From Nageia nagi (taxonomy: Eukaryota > Pinophyta): DNA of 64,000 nucleotides. Positions 1 through 11,650 of this stretch are shown piece by piece (positions within the stretch are counted from its first letter, which is position 1; each line of letters opens with the position of its first letter). The position numbers and the translations under genes were made by a program. The stretch is taken from the NCBI GenBank assembly GCA_050084985.1, contig JBITNC010000001.1:62868001-62932000 (forward strand), written 5' to 3'. A model generated the notes under the pieces. That model saw nothing but the letters and a program-made list of their open reading frames with translations. It had not been told where the DNA came from and did no database searches.

Positions 1-905
1 CGATAACCGTGAAACAGATGAGCTGGTCGTGCGGACGCCGTACACTCATTTGCCTCTTTTGTCACTCCTTTTGAATCGCGTTGTTAGATGTTCCCTACAT
101 AGATGGATTCTAACTAAAAGCTGACATATTTGAATAAAACACAAAGGAAGCACAACTAGTAACCATCCCGTGCATGCAACTTCAATACACTAAATCAGGA
201 CTTGAATTGATAGGAAGGCAGGATATATTTTGATTCATTTCGATTGCGAGCAAAAATGGAATCTTATGTAATTCTCTCAATTGCAAATATATTTGATCCA
301 ATTGAATTCCTACATGGTTGTATGTATATTATGAGATAATTGTAGTTTATGAAATTATGTCGACACATTACATCTTGTGAAACAATCATTGAGCTTTGAT
401 TAATGCATGTGACTATAGAAATAATTTTATTCGTTAGAATTTTCTAACATATATTCATATCAAATAAAGATGGTCTGCGATAGCAACCATGGAGACTTTT
501 AATTCTTATTCTACAAGACTTAAATATTAGAAAAATCGGAAAATAATTGCTAAGGGTAATCAAAGTAGAGAAGAACAATCAAACTGCTGTAATAAGAATT
601 TTAATAGGGGACTTCAGAAATAATTTCCACAACTTATTCTTATTTTTTATTTTTGAGATCCACTAGTTTAGCACATGTATCCCTATATAACATGCATTAT
701 TACAAATAAATTTTTACATTGTCTTATCAAGAACATATCGTAATGCTATTAAATTTTTTTCTACATAAGAAAATGTCTCTATGAGGTCATTATAAAGATA
801 ATGTTTAAGGAATGTATTATCTCCATGTATGACTGACTGTATGCAAAATGTGGGATAATAAATAAGGACCTCCAATGAGGAATTAGTTCACAAGATGCAT
901 GATAC
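1..905 (-). mobile_element. Decayed CACTA-like relic, internally deleted sibling of the 43-61 kb copy
   Basis: Positions 1-556 align base for base, with many transitions, to 42997-43641. Positions 640-756 align to about 58290-58385, and 760-905 align to about 60625-60782. Everything that separates those blocks in the other copy is missing here: Tat-like element B and most of a transposase gene. On the minus strand a short scrap around 732-757 matches the end of the transposase reading in the other copy. The simplest reading is a CACTA-family element that lost most of its transposase; the alternative is an ordinary segmental duplication. The segment runs off the left edge of the window. It retains CpG dinucleotides in its first 60 bases that are mostly TpG or CpA in the other copy. 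Confidence 0.55.
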
Positions 906-964
906 AAAGCATTCCATGGTTTGCAATGATTACAATTTGTTATTACATGCAAATGAAATTTCTT

Positions 965-1562
965 AAAGAATCACTTTTTAAAAAATTAAAATGGAACATA
1001 AAATATGATATACATGTATGCAAAATGTAGAAGATGCATGATGTAGATAAAGTTTCTTGCACTGCAATGTGGAAGATGCATTACACTTTTAATAGTAACC
1101 AATAAAAATGTTATAGGGTTACAAAAGCTATGCTTCTAATACTTAGCCAAACATAGAAAAACATACTTATAATGTAAACAAAATTATCAAAAATTAATCC
1201 AAAAGCGGTAATATAGAAAAGCATGCTTGTAATACTTATGCAAATATAGGAAAAAATGTGTGTAATACTTATCCTAGTTATATCAAATAATACCACAATT
1301 AAGATCAAAAATTAAATAATTATATTAAAATGATTCAAGTATGCTATATAATTCTAATTATTGCTTAAATAATTCATATATGCTCTAGAATACTACTATC
1401 ACAACATTTAATTTACAAGCACCAAGTAGAAACATGCACATACTAAAGAAGCACTATTTGAAAAATTGATATAGAACATAAAACCGATAGATATGTATTT
1501 AAAATGTAGAAGATGTATGATGTATACATAATTTCATGGAGTGCAATGTCGAAGATGATTTA
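965..1562. repeat. Pair of ~115-bp direct repeats (965-1085 and 1448-1562)
   Basis: Two stretches share the order 'ATGGAACATAAAA', a region around 'AAAATGTAGAAGATG', and then a 'TGCAATGT-GAAGATG' tail. They lie about 480 bp apart. No coding sequence is evident in or between them. Confidence 0.6.
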
Positions 1563-2189
1563 CGTAGATACAATTTCATGGGCCTTGGGTATTATTCTTT
1601 CATATTTTGTAAGTTTCTTAAGAGGACACTTGGAATATTTTTGGTATTTTGAGTTTTTCTAGTTTTTTGATTGAGAGTTTAAAGGAGAGAAAGAGCCATT
1701 TTATAAGCAAGAAAAATATTAGCAAAGATTCATTATACGTATACAAAATTTAAATATGTTGATAAATAATTTGGCTATTTTGGTGGATCCACATTTTTAT
1801 CTATTGGCTAAATATTTATGTAAAATGCGTTAAAAAGGGTACTTTAGCAAAAGTTAAAAATTAAATATAATATTATGGCCATTTCTTAATATGATATTTC
1901 ATCTATTTAGCCTAGAAATTATAATCGATGTCATTTATTCTAAATTAATCATCACTATTACCCCATATATAAGCTAAATATTTTATGAGATATGATATTT
2001 TTACAAGCCACTCAATCAAAATGTCTACAAGGTGCATTTTTAACTTTTGAATATAATAATATAGTATTTTAGATAATTATGAATCTTCATCATAATGATA
2101 GAACCACAAGCTATGTAAGGTTGTGAAATAATCTAGTTTTAAAATTTTCTACTTTCTTCAACAAATACCTTGTCTAAGCAACCTTGTCT
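1563..2189. other. AT-rich DNA without recognisable features
   Basis: I see no gene, terminal repeat or array in this stretch. It is AT-rich with many stops in all frames. Confidence 0.5.
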
Positions 2190-2390
2190 CTCAATCCATA
2201 TTGATTACACCATGTCGATTAAGTTATGCCTTTTAGGCCATGTCAATCGACCCATATTGATCAAGCTATATAAATTAGGCCATGTAGATTAGGCCATATT
2301 GATAAGGTTATGTTGTTTAAGCCATGTCGATAAAGCCTATATGTTAAGCCATATCAATTAAGCCCTATCTATCAAGCCTTATCATCCCAT
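2190..2390. repeat. Degenerate ~17-bp minisatellite ('GCCATGTCGATTAAG')
   Basis: About a dozen imperfect copies of a unit resembling GCCATGTCGATTAAG follow one another, with variants such as GCCATATTGATAAG and GCCATATCAATTAAG. Scattered related units occur again at about 2590-2680 and 2940-2960. Confidence 0.65.
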
Positions 2391-2401
2391 TCTACATAAT
2401 A

Positions 2402-2905
2402 CCCATATACACATTCATGGTATGATACATATTTATCTTGTTATTCATATCTTTCACTAATGAAATTGTAAAAATAATAACCTCCACTTGATTATCAAAT
2501 AAACTATCCTTCTTAACCCTTTATATTTGGACTAGAAAAACTTTGTGACATTAAAGAGTTAAAATAGTTTATAGCTTCAATATTTGTAATAAGCCCTTAT
2601 CATCAAAGCCATATCATCCACTTTATTTATCCAATGCCTTCAATCCCTATTGATTTAGCCTTATCGACAAGCATGATCATCCCATATGTGATTCTGCCTA
2701 AGATTAATATAGGATGGGCTTGGTACATATATGTATTTCTATTAATATCTTTAACTAATGAACTTGTAACAATAATAACCTCCACTTGATTATCAAATAA
2801 ATCATCCTTCTCAATCCTATATTTTTGCACTTAAAAAGCTTTATGATAATGAAGAATTAAAAACCTTTGTAGCTTTAATATTTATAAAGGTCTTTCCTTG
2901 GTTGA
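2402..2905. repeat. Local ~200-bp direct duplication (2402-2600 and 2710-2905)
   Basis: Both copies contain the shared core AACCTCCACTTGATTATCAA and then a similar stretch through a 'TATAGCTT/TGTAGCTT-AATATTT' end. Each copy is followed by a 'TCATC-AGCCATATCATCC'-like tail, which suggests a roughly 300-bp repeating block. Confidence 0.6.
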
Positions 2906-3947
2906 TCAAATACAAAATATATGTAATAAGAATTTATCATCTAGACCATGTCATCCTTTTCATTCTTCCCTTATTAAAATATATTTCCTATTTTATCCTT
3001 ATATTTGTTTCTAGTGATATTTTGCTACTTGCTAACTACATTATATCCTCCTTCATGCAGTTTTTTAAATTATTTATGCCCACTTTGAGGAAATAGTATC
3101 TTGTGAGGATGAAGTTCCATATCCTATTATAAATATTTTATCACAAGATAGTCATATGGCTTTATACAATACAAATATCATTCACTATAAGGACTTTTTA
3201 GATGTTTTCCTTTTTATTTTCAATGAGTCATAAACTTTAGATGTTAATCTTCAAAAGGATCTCCTACCTTCTATTATTTTCTTCTATGTCCTCCTTATTT
3301 TTAATATTTTAAGAATTTTATTATGGTCCTCCGTATTTACTTTGATGAGAGACCATATTCTCCTAATATTATTACTTGAAAGCCTTTGCTTCACTTTCCT
3401 AGCATTAGGAATATTTTGAAACTCTCTCACATGTATATTCTATTATATTCTCTTAAGGATATACCAATAACTATTTTTAAGCTTCTTTTTCTACCTTTCT
3501 TACTACTTCCATGGTTATTTTCTTTATGAAATAAGATATTGGATTTTCTACACTTCTTGGTCTATTGTTAACATCTTCACTTCAACATGACTTTCAAATT
3601 CATTCATTATCACAAGAACCATAATTAATTTTATTCCCTCATCACATGTTCTTGGAATAGAAATATTTATGATGTACACCTCATAGCTACTTTATTTCAT
3701 GTAGGAGTAATTTAGTTCTAGGATTAGGTAACTTGATCATTTGAAAATATCACATGTATTATATGCATGATGTTCATAATATAATTTTTACTAACACAAA
3801 ATTAATATAGTATTTCAAGTATAACCTAACATCATATCAAATAGGATTAAGCAAAAATAAAATCACCATTATTCTTAATTGCAATTACTAATAGGTGATA
3901 TGAGTTTCCCTTTTCTAGGATCTTGTAAGAAAATATTCCTTCAACTA
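2906..3947. other. AT-rich DNA without a supported gene
   Basis: Translation in all frames gives only short, stop-rich pieces. A 64-residue open stretch at 2902-3096 is low-complexity and hydrophobic, as expected by chance in AT-rich DNA. Confidence 0.5.
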
Positions 3948-4139
3948 AATGGTAATCAAAAGTTATCACCAAAGTTCTAAATATCTTTTTATGTTCTATA
4001 GGGGATTAGAAAAGTTGGTTATAAATTGGAATTACCACCAAATTCTAAGGTTTATGTGTTGTTCTACTTGTTTTATCTTAAATAAGTATTAGTAAAACAC
4101 ACTATAGTTCCAACCATACTTCCTAAATTTAATGAATAA
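3948..4139 (+). pseudogene. Ty3/gypsy chromovirus integrase C-terminal remnant
   Basis: One frame of about 64 codons reads NQKLSPKF near its start, then GYKLELPPNSKV, then a run ending in TILPKFNE. This is the arrangement of the region after the integrase core in plant chromoviruses, where the element's integrase tail leads towards a chromodomain. Four in-frame stops interrupt it, so it is dead. No flanking LTRs or upstream pol domains were found, so it is an isolated scrap of an older element that lies just left of the gag-only element. The assignment rests on motif spacing alone. Confidence 0.6.
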
Positions 4140-4334
4140 GGACTCCACCACCCTTATTGGTGAGGGAAATTCAAGGTAAAAGTTGTTATAATTTTTTATT
4201 TCACCACATTTTTTCAATTCCAACAAATCTTCCTTGATGTTCTATTAATTCAAGAGAGGTCATAAGTATCGATATCCATTGATATATGAGTCCCAAATGG
4301 ATTCATATTTTGAATAAAATTTAATGGGATAGTG

Positions 4335-5103
4335 TGATGAATCAAAAATGGCTATTCCTCTCTATGCAAGGAGGGAAAAGGACCAAGGTTACAATACCAA
4401 TGCTAGGGGAGAATTTATCTATTTACAAATGATGAAGGATGTATGTTATACCTATAAGAATATAAATGTTAATCGGTACCTCAACACTCTAGTCCCTTAA
4501 GACCGTACAGTGCACTCAAAGAAAGGTGTTGAACCTCCTTGATGGAATGTAGGCCCCCTATCCCATAATCAATATTTAGGCACTAGAAAGTAAGTGAATG
4601 TGTATAATATGCAGTGATATGCTCATGGTATGCTAAGATAATGATAAAGTGATAAAAGGAAGCTAAACTACCATGAATACAACCTAGAAACAAAGGATAC
4701 AAGTGCTCTATTTCTCCAAGATAGCTTATAATGCTCTCCAACACTTGCAAGGATGATAAAACCATATAAAATGAGTGCTAGGGGATGTCATGGCTTGGGG
4801 TCTTACTCAAGGGTGTAGATGGATGGGTGATGGGAAGGTTGGTAACCACTAGGGTTCAAGATAAAAATAAGTAAGAAAAGGAAATCAAAATTCAAATTCT
4901 ACCTTATAGATCAAACATCATACTGGTAGGTTGGTTGACCTAGTTAGTTGGCTAGCTAGAGGCTAATTAGTTAACTGACCAAGGTAATTATCATACCATT
5001 TTGGTGCCCAACATATTAGTTAAAAATAAATATAATGTAATAATGATATGAAATCACCAAGATGAAAATGATCAAGGAAAAAAGGAATTTTGAGATGCTT
5101 ACA
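4335..5103 (-). repeat. LTR (3' LTR of the minus-strand gag-only element)
   Basis: This LTR aligns along its length with 8990-9769, including a shared GGGGAGAATTTATCTATTT-like block (the other copy has TGGGAGAATTTATCTATTT) and the shared blocks GCTCTCCAACACTTGCAAGG and GGCTTGGGGTCTTACTCAAG or TGCTTGGGGTCTTACTCAAG. Confidence 0.85.
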
Positions 5104-5117
5104 AGTGCCCCCTTTTG
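5104..5117 (-). promoter_or_regulatory. Polypurine tract of the gag-only element
   Basis: Read on the minus strand, this is CAAAAGGGGGCACT directly before the LTR start TGTAAGC. That is the usual form and place of a plant gypsy plus-strand primer. Confidence 0.75.
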
Positions 5118-5559
5118 AGGCAAGTATCACGAGATATGATACTCAACTCAAAAATAGCAAGGAAAGTGAAAATGATACAAAGATGAAAGATAAAATAGTG
5201 AAAGAATAAAATGATGAAATTATAGAATGATGACGATCAATGGATAATGATATTTTATTGACACACAAGGGAATTCAAAGGTACATAAACCTACAACACA
5301 CTTAAGTTATGTTAAATTATCATGACAGGAGATATTTAAGGATAAATTTTTCTCATGCTAAATGGAACGTAAAGAAAAAAAATCATACCACATAACCTTA
5401 TTTCAAAATAATAAATAGTGATGAACTTACCCCATGTTGAATAGAAAGCAAGGTTTGTTGAGGATAAATCTTATCTCATACTTAATGGAAAGAAGATATG
5501 CTAACTATTATCAAAGTGATAGTGTGTGTAACATTTTAAGATGCAACAAGCCAACATGA

Positions 5560-5940
5560 TCATATCAAGGTTCCTATGGCTATAACACTTCATGATGCCA
5601 ACACTATCATATCATAACTAGTTAATACCATAAAAAAAGGATAAAAGATAAAACACATGGGTACATATAGCTATAACATCTCATAGTTCCACTATTGTTT
5701 TTTATAACCAATCAACAACATAAAAAATGATATAATACAAGCAACAAAATCATGTCGAGGGTACGTATGGCTATAACACCTCACAGTGTTAACACTATCT
5801 TATCATAACAAGTAAGTATCATTATATAGTAACAAACTAATATGATATAACTAGTACAATTATATCAAGGTTACCTATGGATATAATACCTTTTGATGCC
5901 AACATTAGTGTCTCATAACTAGTTGGTACAATAATAAAAA
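5560..5940. repeat. Four ~105-bp diverged tandem units
   Basis: Each unit contains a 'CTATGGCTATAACACCTCA' block, then a 'GCCAACACTATCATATCATAAC' region, then an A-rich tail. The blocks begin near 5575, 5665, 5767 and 5874. Confidence 0.65.
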
Positions 5941-5971
5941 GATAGAATAAATATGAAAATAAATTATCTCT

Positions 5972-6235
5972 ACTTTGCCCCAAAAGGTGAAAAGAAAGGT
6001 AAAATGATTGTTCATTTTCCTCAATAGTTGAAAGGTAAAAAGAAAATAAAAATGATATCTACATTACCCCAATAGTTGAAGGGTAAAAATAAAGATAAGA
6101 TGATCTCTTCTTTCCCCCAATAGTCGAAGGGCAAAAAAATAAAAATGATCTTTACTTTTCCCTAGAAGTTAAACAGTAAAAAGAAAGGTAAAATGATCTC
6201 TACTTTTCCTTAGTATTCTAAGGATAAACTAATCA
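5972..6235. repeat. Five ~50-bp tandem units ('CCCCAATAGTTGAAGGGTAAA')
   Basis: Imperfect units of the form TTTCCCCAATAGTTGAAGGG, then TAAAAAGAAAGGTAAAATGAT, follow one another. Later units carry more substitutions. Confidence 0.7.
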
Positions 6236-7598
6236 TGAATAGGCTCATAGACCTACCAAGCATTCAACCATAGCATGCAAGCATGCAATGTCTAAACAAA
6301 TAGGATAAAGATTCTCAAAAGGATAACCTTGCCCCATTCTCAATTGAACATAGAGCAAGGAAGAATAAATGGTACCATATAAGGTTACCCCATGCTCAAT
6401 GGAAAGAAAAGATAGAAATCATCAAAGTGATAAGGATAAATATCATGACATATGATAAGCTATTCAAATGACAAGATTCAAATGTAATATTAGCAACAAC
6501 TTAATATAGATGATATCTTAAGCCTAAATAAAAGAAAATAAGATGATGCTAATAAAACATCATAAATTCATTAATAATATGCTCATTAATCATGATATAG
6601 AAGCTCAAAAACCAATGATATGATATGATATAATGCATGAAGATTTTATTAATGATGATATGGTAAAAAATGATTAATGTTAATTTAAGATAAAAAGTTG
6701 TTCACTCAATGATTAACTGGTGATGATATATTAGAAAACATATTCATCCATATCAAATCCATTATCACATGCTCTGCATGACTAAATCTCCCTCAAAAGT
6801 CATGATAGTTAATAATCTATCATCAATCCCATGGGATGATTCAAGGAAACCTAATATGTATGATTATGATCTAAGTGGTTATATCCTCATTAGGAAATGA
6901 AGCCCATGGGAAGAGATAATGATATTAAGCCAAATGAACCTCAAGGATATGTGCCTATAATGACATGATTAATATGCTAAAATAATAGGCATACTTGGTT
7001 AAAGTGGTGAAGGATAATGATGAGAGGATAATAATCAAAAGAACAATAATGATGAGGAGAGGGAAGGCATAAGAAAATAAAATATGATATGAAAAAGATG
7101 GTAGGATGACATGATAGTGGGATGAGGATGCATGCCACATGAGGAGGATACAATGCTAGTGCTAATGATAAACGATGATAAAAAGAAGACATGGTGATTG
7201 TGGGAGATGGGTAATTGCTATCTTTCCTTAAATTCTCTAGTATTGGATGATCACAAAGGAGTAGGATTTAGTATTGAATCTCAAGATTATAAGATTAATA
7301 AACATGATTAATTATAAATGGAAGTGATTACAATATGATGATAAGATATGATAGCACTTAAGATGAAACAATGATGAAGAAATCAAGGAGAAGGTCCATA
7401 TTCAATGTCTCAACTAACAAAGGTACCATAAGAGGATGGAGGTTCTACCTCATGGTAATCCTACTCACATGATGCAACACTTTGATAATGATTAGGGAAA
7501 TGATTTTTAAAAATCCCTAAATGGTGATTAGGTGGTACAATTGGTACTCCTATTGATACTCAAACATCATTTATAAGATCCTAAATATCATGATTAAA

Positions 7599-8950
7599 TC
7601 ATATGCATCCATTGGTGTTGTTTCCACTTTTTCTGGGAAAGTCATAAAAGTTACTTGTAGCATACCAAGATTTTATTGATACTAGTAGATTTTCTTTGAT
7701 TGGGAGCAAAGTCAAAATATTTGTTTGTAATAAATTAGGTAATATATCTGATAATGAATCCCTTAAAGAAGTAAATATTCTCCTTTTCCCTTGATTAAGG
7801 ATTTTCTCTTGCTCACACATGGTTGGTTGCTCCAAATATAATTGATTAACTTTATAAGAGTGTTGACTTGATGGTTGCTTTTGATATGCTTGATAGTGTT
7901 TATTACACTTTTGATTTTGATCATGATACTTCTTGAATAATTTTATTTCACTTGATTATATCTTGACTTCCTCAATGAGCTTTACTTATGATAATGCTTC
8001 CTCAAAAGATTTATATTGTTTGATTTGCAAGGTGTAAGATAAGCTCTTATTAAACTTCTTGCAAAAGATTCTAACAAGTTCCTCTTATGGAAAGGTATAT
8101 AACAAATATGTTGCAATTGATATTCATCTTATAATATACTCATTGATAGACTCATATTCATATTAATATATTTTTATTAAATCTATGATAGGTGATAATT
8201 TTCTTATGTTGATGGTAAAATGGTCCTAGATGAGATTTGCTAGTTTCTCAAAGGAATAGATGATATGTTGGGGCAAGTTGTTGTACCAATCCAACACTTT
8301 GCTTGCTAAAGTTTTTGGAAATATCCTAAACATAAGGATATCATCATTTCTTATGGGATAGTAGGAATACTTTAATTACTTCTAGTGCTCTCTTGTTAAT
8401 TCTTTCCCTTTGAAATTTGAAATTTGAGGAACATCAAACTTGTAGAAAAATAGCTTTATTGGAACTAAAGGGTTGACAGGTTTATTAACAATCAATTGAT
8501 AACATAAGTTGCTTTTGCTTTGATTTTGGATCCTTGATTCCATGTCTTGCAATCTCTTCAAGATATTATCATGAATTTTTGGAGGCTATTAAGTTCCCAT
8601 TATTTACACTTGATATGTTACATGTTGATAGGCTTGTTGCACACATTATCCCAAAGGTTGATTCCATATGTCAGATTGTGAATAAGTTCACTTTTAGGTT
8701 GAGCCATTTGATTAATGTATCCTTAACTTTGGTATGATGATTGATGCACATGATGAAAGTGAGAAGAAGAAGGAGGAAGAATCACACTTTAATAAGGTTG
8801 ATTATTTATGCCTTGAGAGGCCACTTGTTGAAATTTACCTTTTATGTGATTTTGATTAGGATCATGTTGCCTTGGTTGATAGTAACAATTAATTTGGCCA
8901 ACATTGGAAACTTGAGTCAATTGATTTTTTATTTTGATATGGAACTATAA
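7599..8950 (-). pseudogene. Gypsy-type Gag remnant
   Basis: Reading right to left, the frame starts with a Q/N-rich segment. It continues through a capsid-like stretch near 8400-7950 that includes KVLDWYNNLPQ and FEKLANLI, the usual pattern for a plant gypsy Gag, and through IDLIKIY with tightly spaced conserved positions. A 78-codon open piece at 7599-7835 carries REKEN or GKRRIFTSLRDSLSDIL-like text and ends with a histidine-poor 'DFPRKSGNNTN' end that sits where related Gags have a terminal nucleic-acid-binding stretch. Several stops and at least one frameshift break it. The protein would package the element's RNA in a cytoplasmic particle. It sits immediately after the primer site. Confidence 0.65.
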
Positions 8951-8970
8951 GGGGATGGAAATTATGATGT

Positions 8971-8984
8971 AGCCCTATCTACCA
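8971..8984 (-). promoter_or_regulatory. Possible decayed primer-binding site
   Basis: The minus strand reads TGGTAGATAGGGCT, a few bases inside the right LTR. It resembles the initiator-Met tRNA site TGGTATCAGAGCT with several changes. Confidence 0.45.
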
Positions 8985-8989
8985 TCTTA

Positions 8990-9769
8990 TGATGCATCCA
9001 AAATGGTTGGTCCTCTCCACACAAGGAGGGAGAAGAACCAATGTTGCAACACAAATTCTATGGGAGAATTTATCTATTTCCAAATAATAAAGGGTATGTG
9101 CTATACCTACAATAAGATAAATATTAATCGGGTCCTCAATACTCTAATGCATTAAGACCCTAGAGTGAACTTAAAAGAGGTATTGAACCCTCTTGATGGA
9201 ATGGAGGTCCCATATCTAACAATCAAATAGGCACCAGAAAGTAACAAAATACCAATAATGTAAAGTGATATGCCATTCTATGTTAAGATAATGAAAAAGT
9301 GATAAAATAAGTTAAAGTACCACGAATTTCATTTAGAAATAGGCTACATGCTCATACAAATACATTAAAATGCAATAAATAAAGGAGACAAGTGCTCAGG
9401 TCCTCCAATATAGCTCCTAATGCTCTCCAACACTTGCAAGGATAATCAAAACATGTCAAAAGGAGTTCTAGGGGATTCCATTGCTTGGGGTCTTACTCAA
9501 GGGTTTGACTAGATGGGATGGAAAGGATGGTAATGATTAGGGTGAAAGATTAAATTGAAATTTGTACTTATTGATAAGAAAACAAATTGATTATATGGTT
9601 AACTCATATAATCATTTGGTTAGAGGCTAATTGGCTGATTGACTAGTGCAACCAGCATACCAATTCTATGCCCAACATATGAGGTCAAAAATTACTATAA
9701 TGGATTGCTAAAGTAAAAGAACCAACATGAAAATAATTAGGGGAAAAATATGATTTTGATATTCTTACA
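8990..9769 (-). repeat. LTR (5' LTR of the minus-strand gag-only element)
   Basis: This is the partner of 4335-5103. It starts TGATGCATCC and ends CTTACA, with numerous substitutions and small indels between the two. Confidence 0.85.
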
Positions 9770-10698
9770 GCAAGTACCTCTCTTTTATTGAATAAGATCA
9801 TTTCATGATCATTGAAAGGTATATGTTAGTTATTATTGGTTTGCTCACAAAAGAAATGTTTATGTAAGTTTTCTTAACATGCTTGCTCCAATCATTTATA
9901 CCTTTAAATCACATATTATTCTTCCATTTATTTTTATATATAACCTTTTATTTTATTACCCTTATCCAATTCCAAAATTCCTCCTTAATAGTTGAATTTA
10001 CCCCTAAGGGCTTGAGATTATATATTGCAACATTATAAAAGATTATACTCCTTGACTTTTTATAATATAAATGATTGATAACTAATATCATATTACAACA
10101 TTGAAGTACTCTATTAGATTACATATCACTACAAATGACCATCCAATAGGTTATAAGGTGACCAACCTTCCCAATTTTGGGGTTTCTTATAATATTTCCT
10201 TTGGACGATGTTTGTTTCTATAAGTCACCTTCTCCATTTTTCATTCAACCTATCACATTGAATAACTAGATCCAATAATTTATACTAGGGTTTGATTATC
10301 AATCATATTATTCTTTTTTTATCATATTTAATGCTAGGCCTCATAACTTAGCATCATTCAATGTCAATAATAACATGTCCATTAGTGATTGATAAATCCA
10401 ACTATCTTTAATATTTATTAAGATCAATACCACTACCTTCATATTAATTCATGAGTGTATTAATAAAAAAGATATAAATTAATAAAAACACTTTCATTAA
10501 ATATCTTAGAGAAATGTCTCACCTCCAATATATTGCAAGATGAGTCATACTCAACTCTTCCAGTCCTACTTGTCTAGGAATCACTACCTCCACATATTCA
10601 TATCCAATGGGTAAGGTATGTTCCTAACTTATCACCTTGTAGGTTCCCTTATAGATACCGCCTTGTATCAAAATGGTCTTAATATTTCTTCTCTAATA
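9770..10698. other. AT-rich DNA between two elements
   Basis: I could not assign any coding domain or repeat here. Stops are dense in all six frames. Confidence 0.5.
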
Positions 10699-11181
10699 TG
10701 GTATTAATTTAATAAATTAATACAAATAATAAATTGAATCATACAAGTGATTGACATCTGAAAATGATTATTCAACTCAAAGGTAGAATGCATTCATTAA
10801 TGGATGCTCATGATTCCACAAAATATTGTAAACTTGCATTAGATTATTAATAACACACTCCAGTAATACCAAAACCTTGAAATATGTCCTGAATACATTT
10901 TTCAAACCATAGTTGACAAGTACTATTCACTTCATATTATCTAAAAGCATAAAATAAAGGAAAGAAATGAAGAGATAACAACTTTTAATAAAACAAAGTA
11001 ATCAGAACCAATCAGTGGCCTAGTTGGCTAAAGGACTAATCGGTTGGCTAATTACACATATAGCTAATCATTCTACAAGATACCAATTCTCCAATAGAGC
11101 ATATAAACTAAAATAATAAGCTCAAATTTTGGAGAATTTCAATGTTTTAAGTTACTTTAGTATCTTCAAAACCTTCATACA
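10699..11181 (-). repeat. LTR (3' LTR of the split copia element)
   Basis: It aligns with 18617-19092 through shared text such as AATTTCAATGTTTTAAGTTA and AACTCAAAGGTAGAAT. It ends CTTCATACA next to a purine tract. Confidence 0.85.
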
Positions 11182-11650
11182 CCCCCTTCCTGATAATAGG
11201 ATAATAATTAATTTTTTTAATAGAACAAATTGAGATTTTTTCATGTATTTAGTAAATATATCATCCACTTGATCTTGTGTTATATAATACCTCAATTTTA
11301 CTATCCCCTTCTCAACTAAATCTAGAATGAAATGATTTTTCAAATCAACATATTTTATTCTAGAATGATGGATAGGGTTTTTTACCAACTTAATGGTACC
11401 TTAATTGTCATAAAAAATTGTAGTTTCATATTTTTTATCCTCTTCAATCTTCTTCAACACCTTTCTCAACCACAAAACTTATGTTGAAGCACTTGTTATA
11501 GCTACATACTCAACTTTAGTACTTGAAAGAGTTATAATGGATTATTTTCTAGATTTCCATGATAATTGACTTGATCCAAGAGAGAAGTAATTCCCACTTG
11601 TGTTATTTCTATCATCCAAATTGATGTACCTAACATTTTCAAGGAAACCT
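11152..11650 (-). pseudogene. Copia RNase H remnant
   Basis: The frame at 11388-11152 reads KNPIHHSRIKYVDLKNHFI and later QVDDIFTKYM, the conserved end of copia RNase H that follows the catalytic core. This enzyme removes the RNA template during cDNA synthesis in the particle. The core further upstream, at about 11400-11650, is recognisable only in pieces and contains stops. The frame runs through the purine tract into the LTR before it stops. Reverse transcriptase lies immediately upstream on the same strand. Confidence 0.75.
11182..11191 (-). promoter_or_regulatory. Polypurine tract of the split copia element
   Basis: The minus strand reads AGGAAGGGGG directly before the LTR start TGTATGAAGG. 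Confidence 0.75.

Larger units (their letters stand above)
5118..7598. other. Non-coding internal region of the gag-only element
   Basis: About 2.5 kb lies where pol would be, but no protease, reverse transcriptase or integrase motifs can be read on either strand. It is AT-rich, has many GATGATA-like runs and includes two tandem arrays listed separately. Short blocks such as 'TTACCCCATG-TGAATAGAAAG' recur at about 5430 and 6380. Confidence 0.6.
4335..9769 (-). mobile_element. Old gag-only gypsy-like LTR element (TR-GAG or LARD-like)
   Basis: Two diverged copies of a roughly 770-bp sequence, both starting TGATG and ending CTTACA, bracket 3.9 kb of internal DNA. On the minus strand the internal region starts with a possible decayed initiator-Met primer site next to the right LTR and ends with an AAAAGGGGG-type purine tract against the left LTR, so the element reads right to left. 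Only Gag-like coding is visible (7599-8950). The remaining 2.5 kb has tandem repeats and no protease, reverse transcriptase or integrase. Such elements depend on enzymes of a relative. The LTRs are strongly diverged and I could not see a target-site duplication, so the insertion is old. Confidence 0.8.

Noticed and set aside
1111-1308. 65-codon hydrophobic frame on the minus strand
   Set aside because: The composition is that of AT-rich random sequence, and there is no conserved motif or context.
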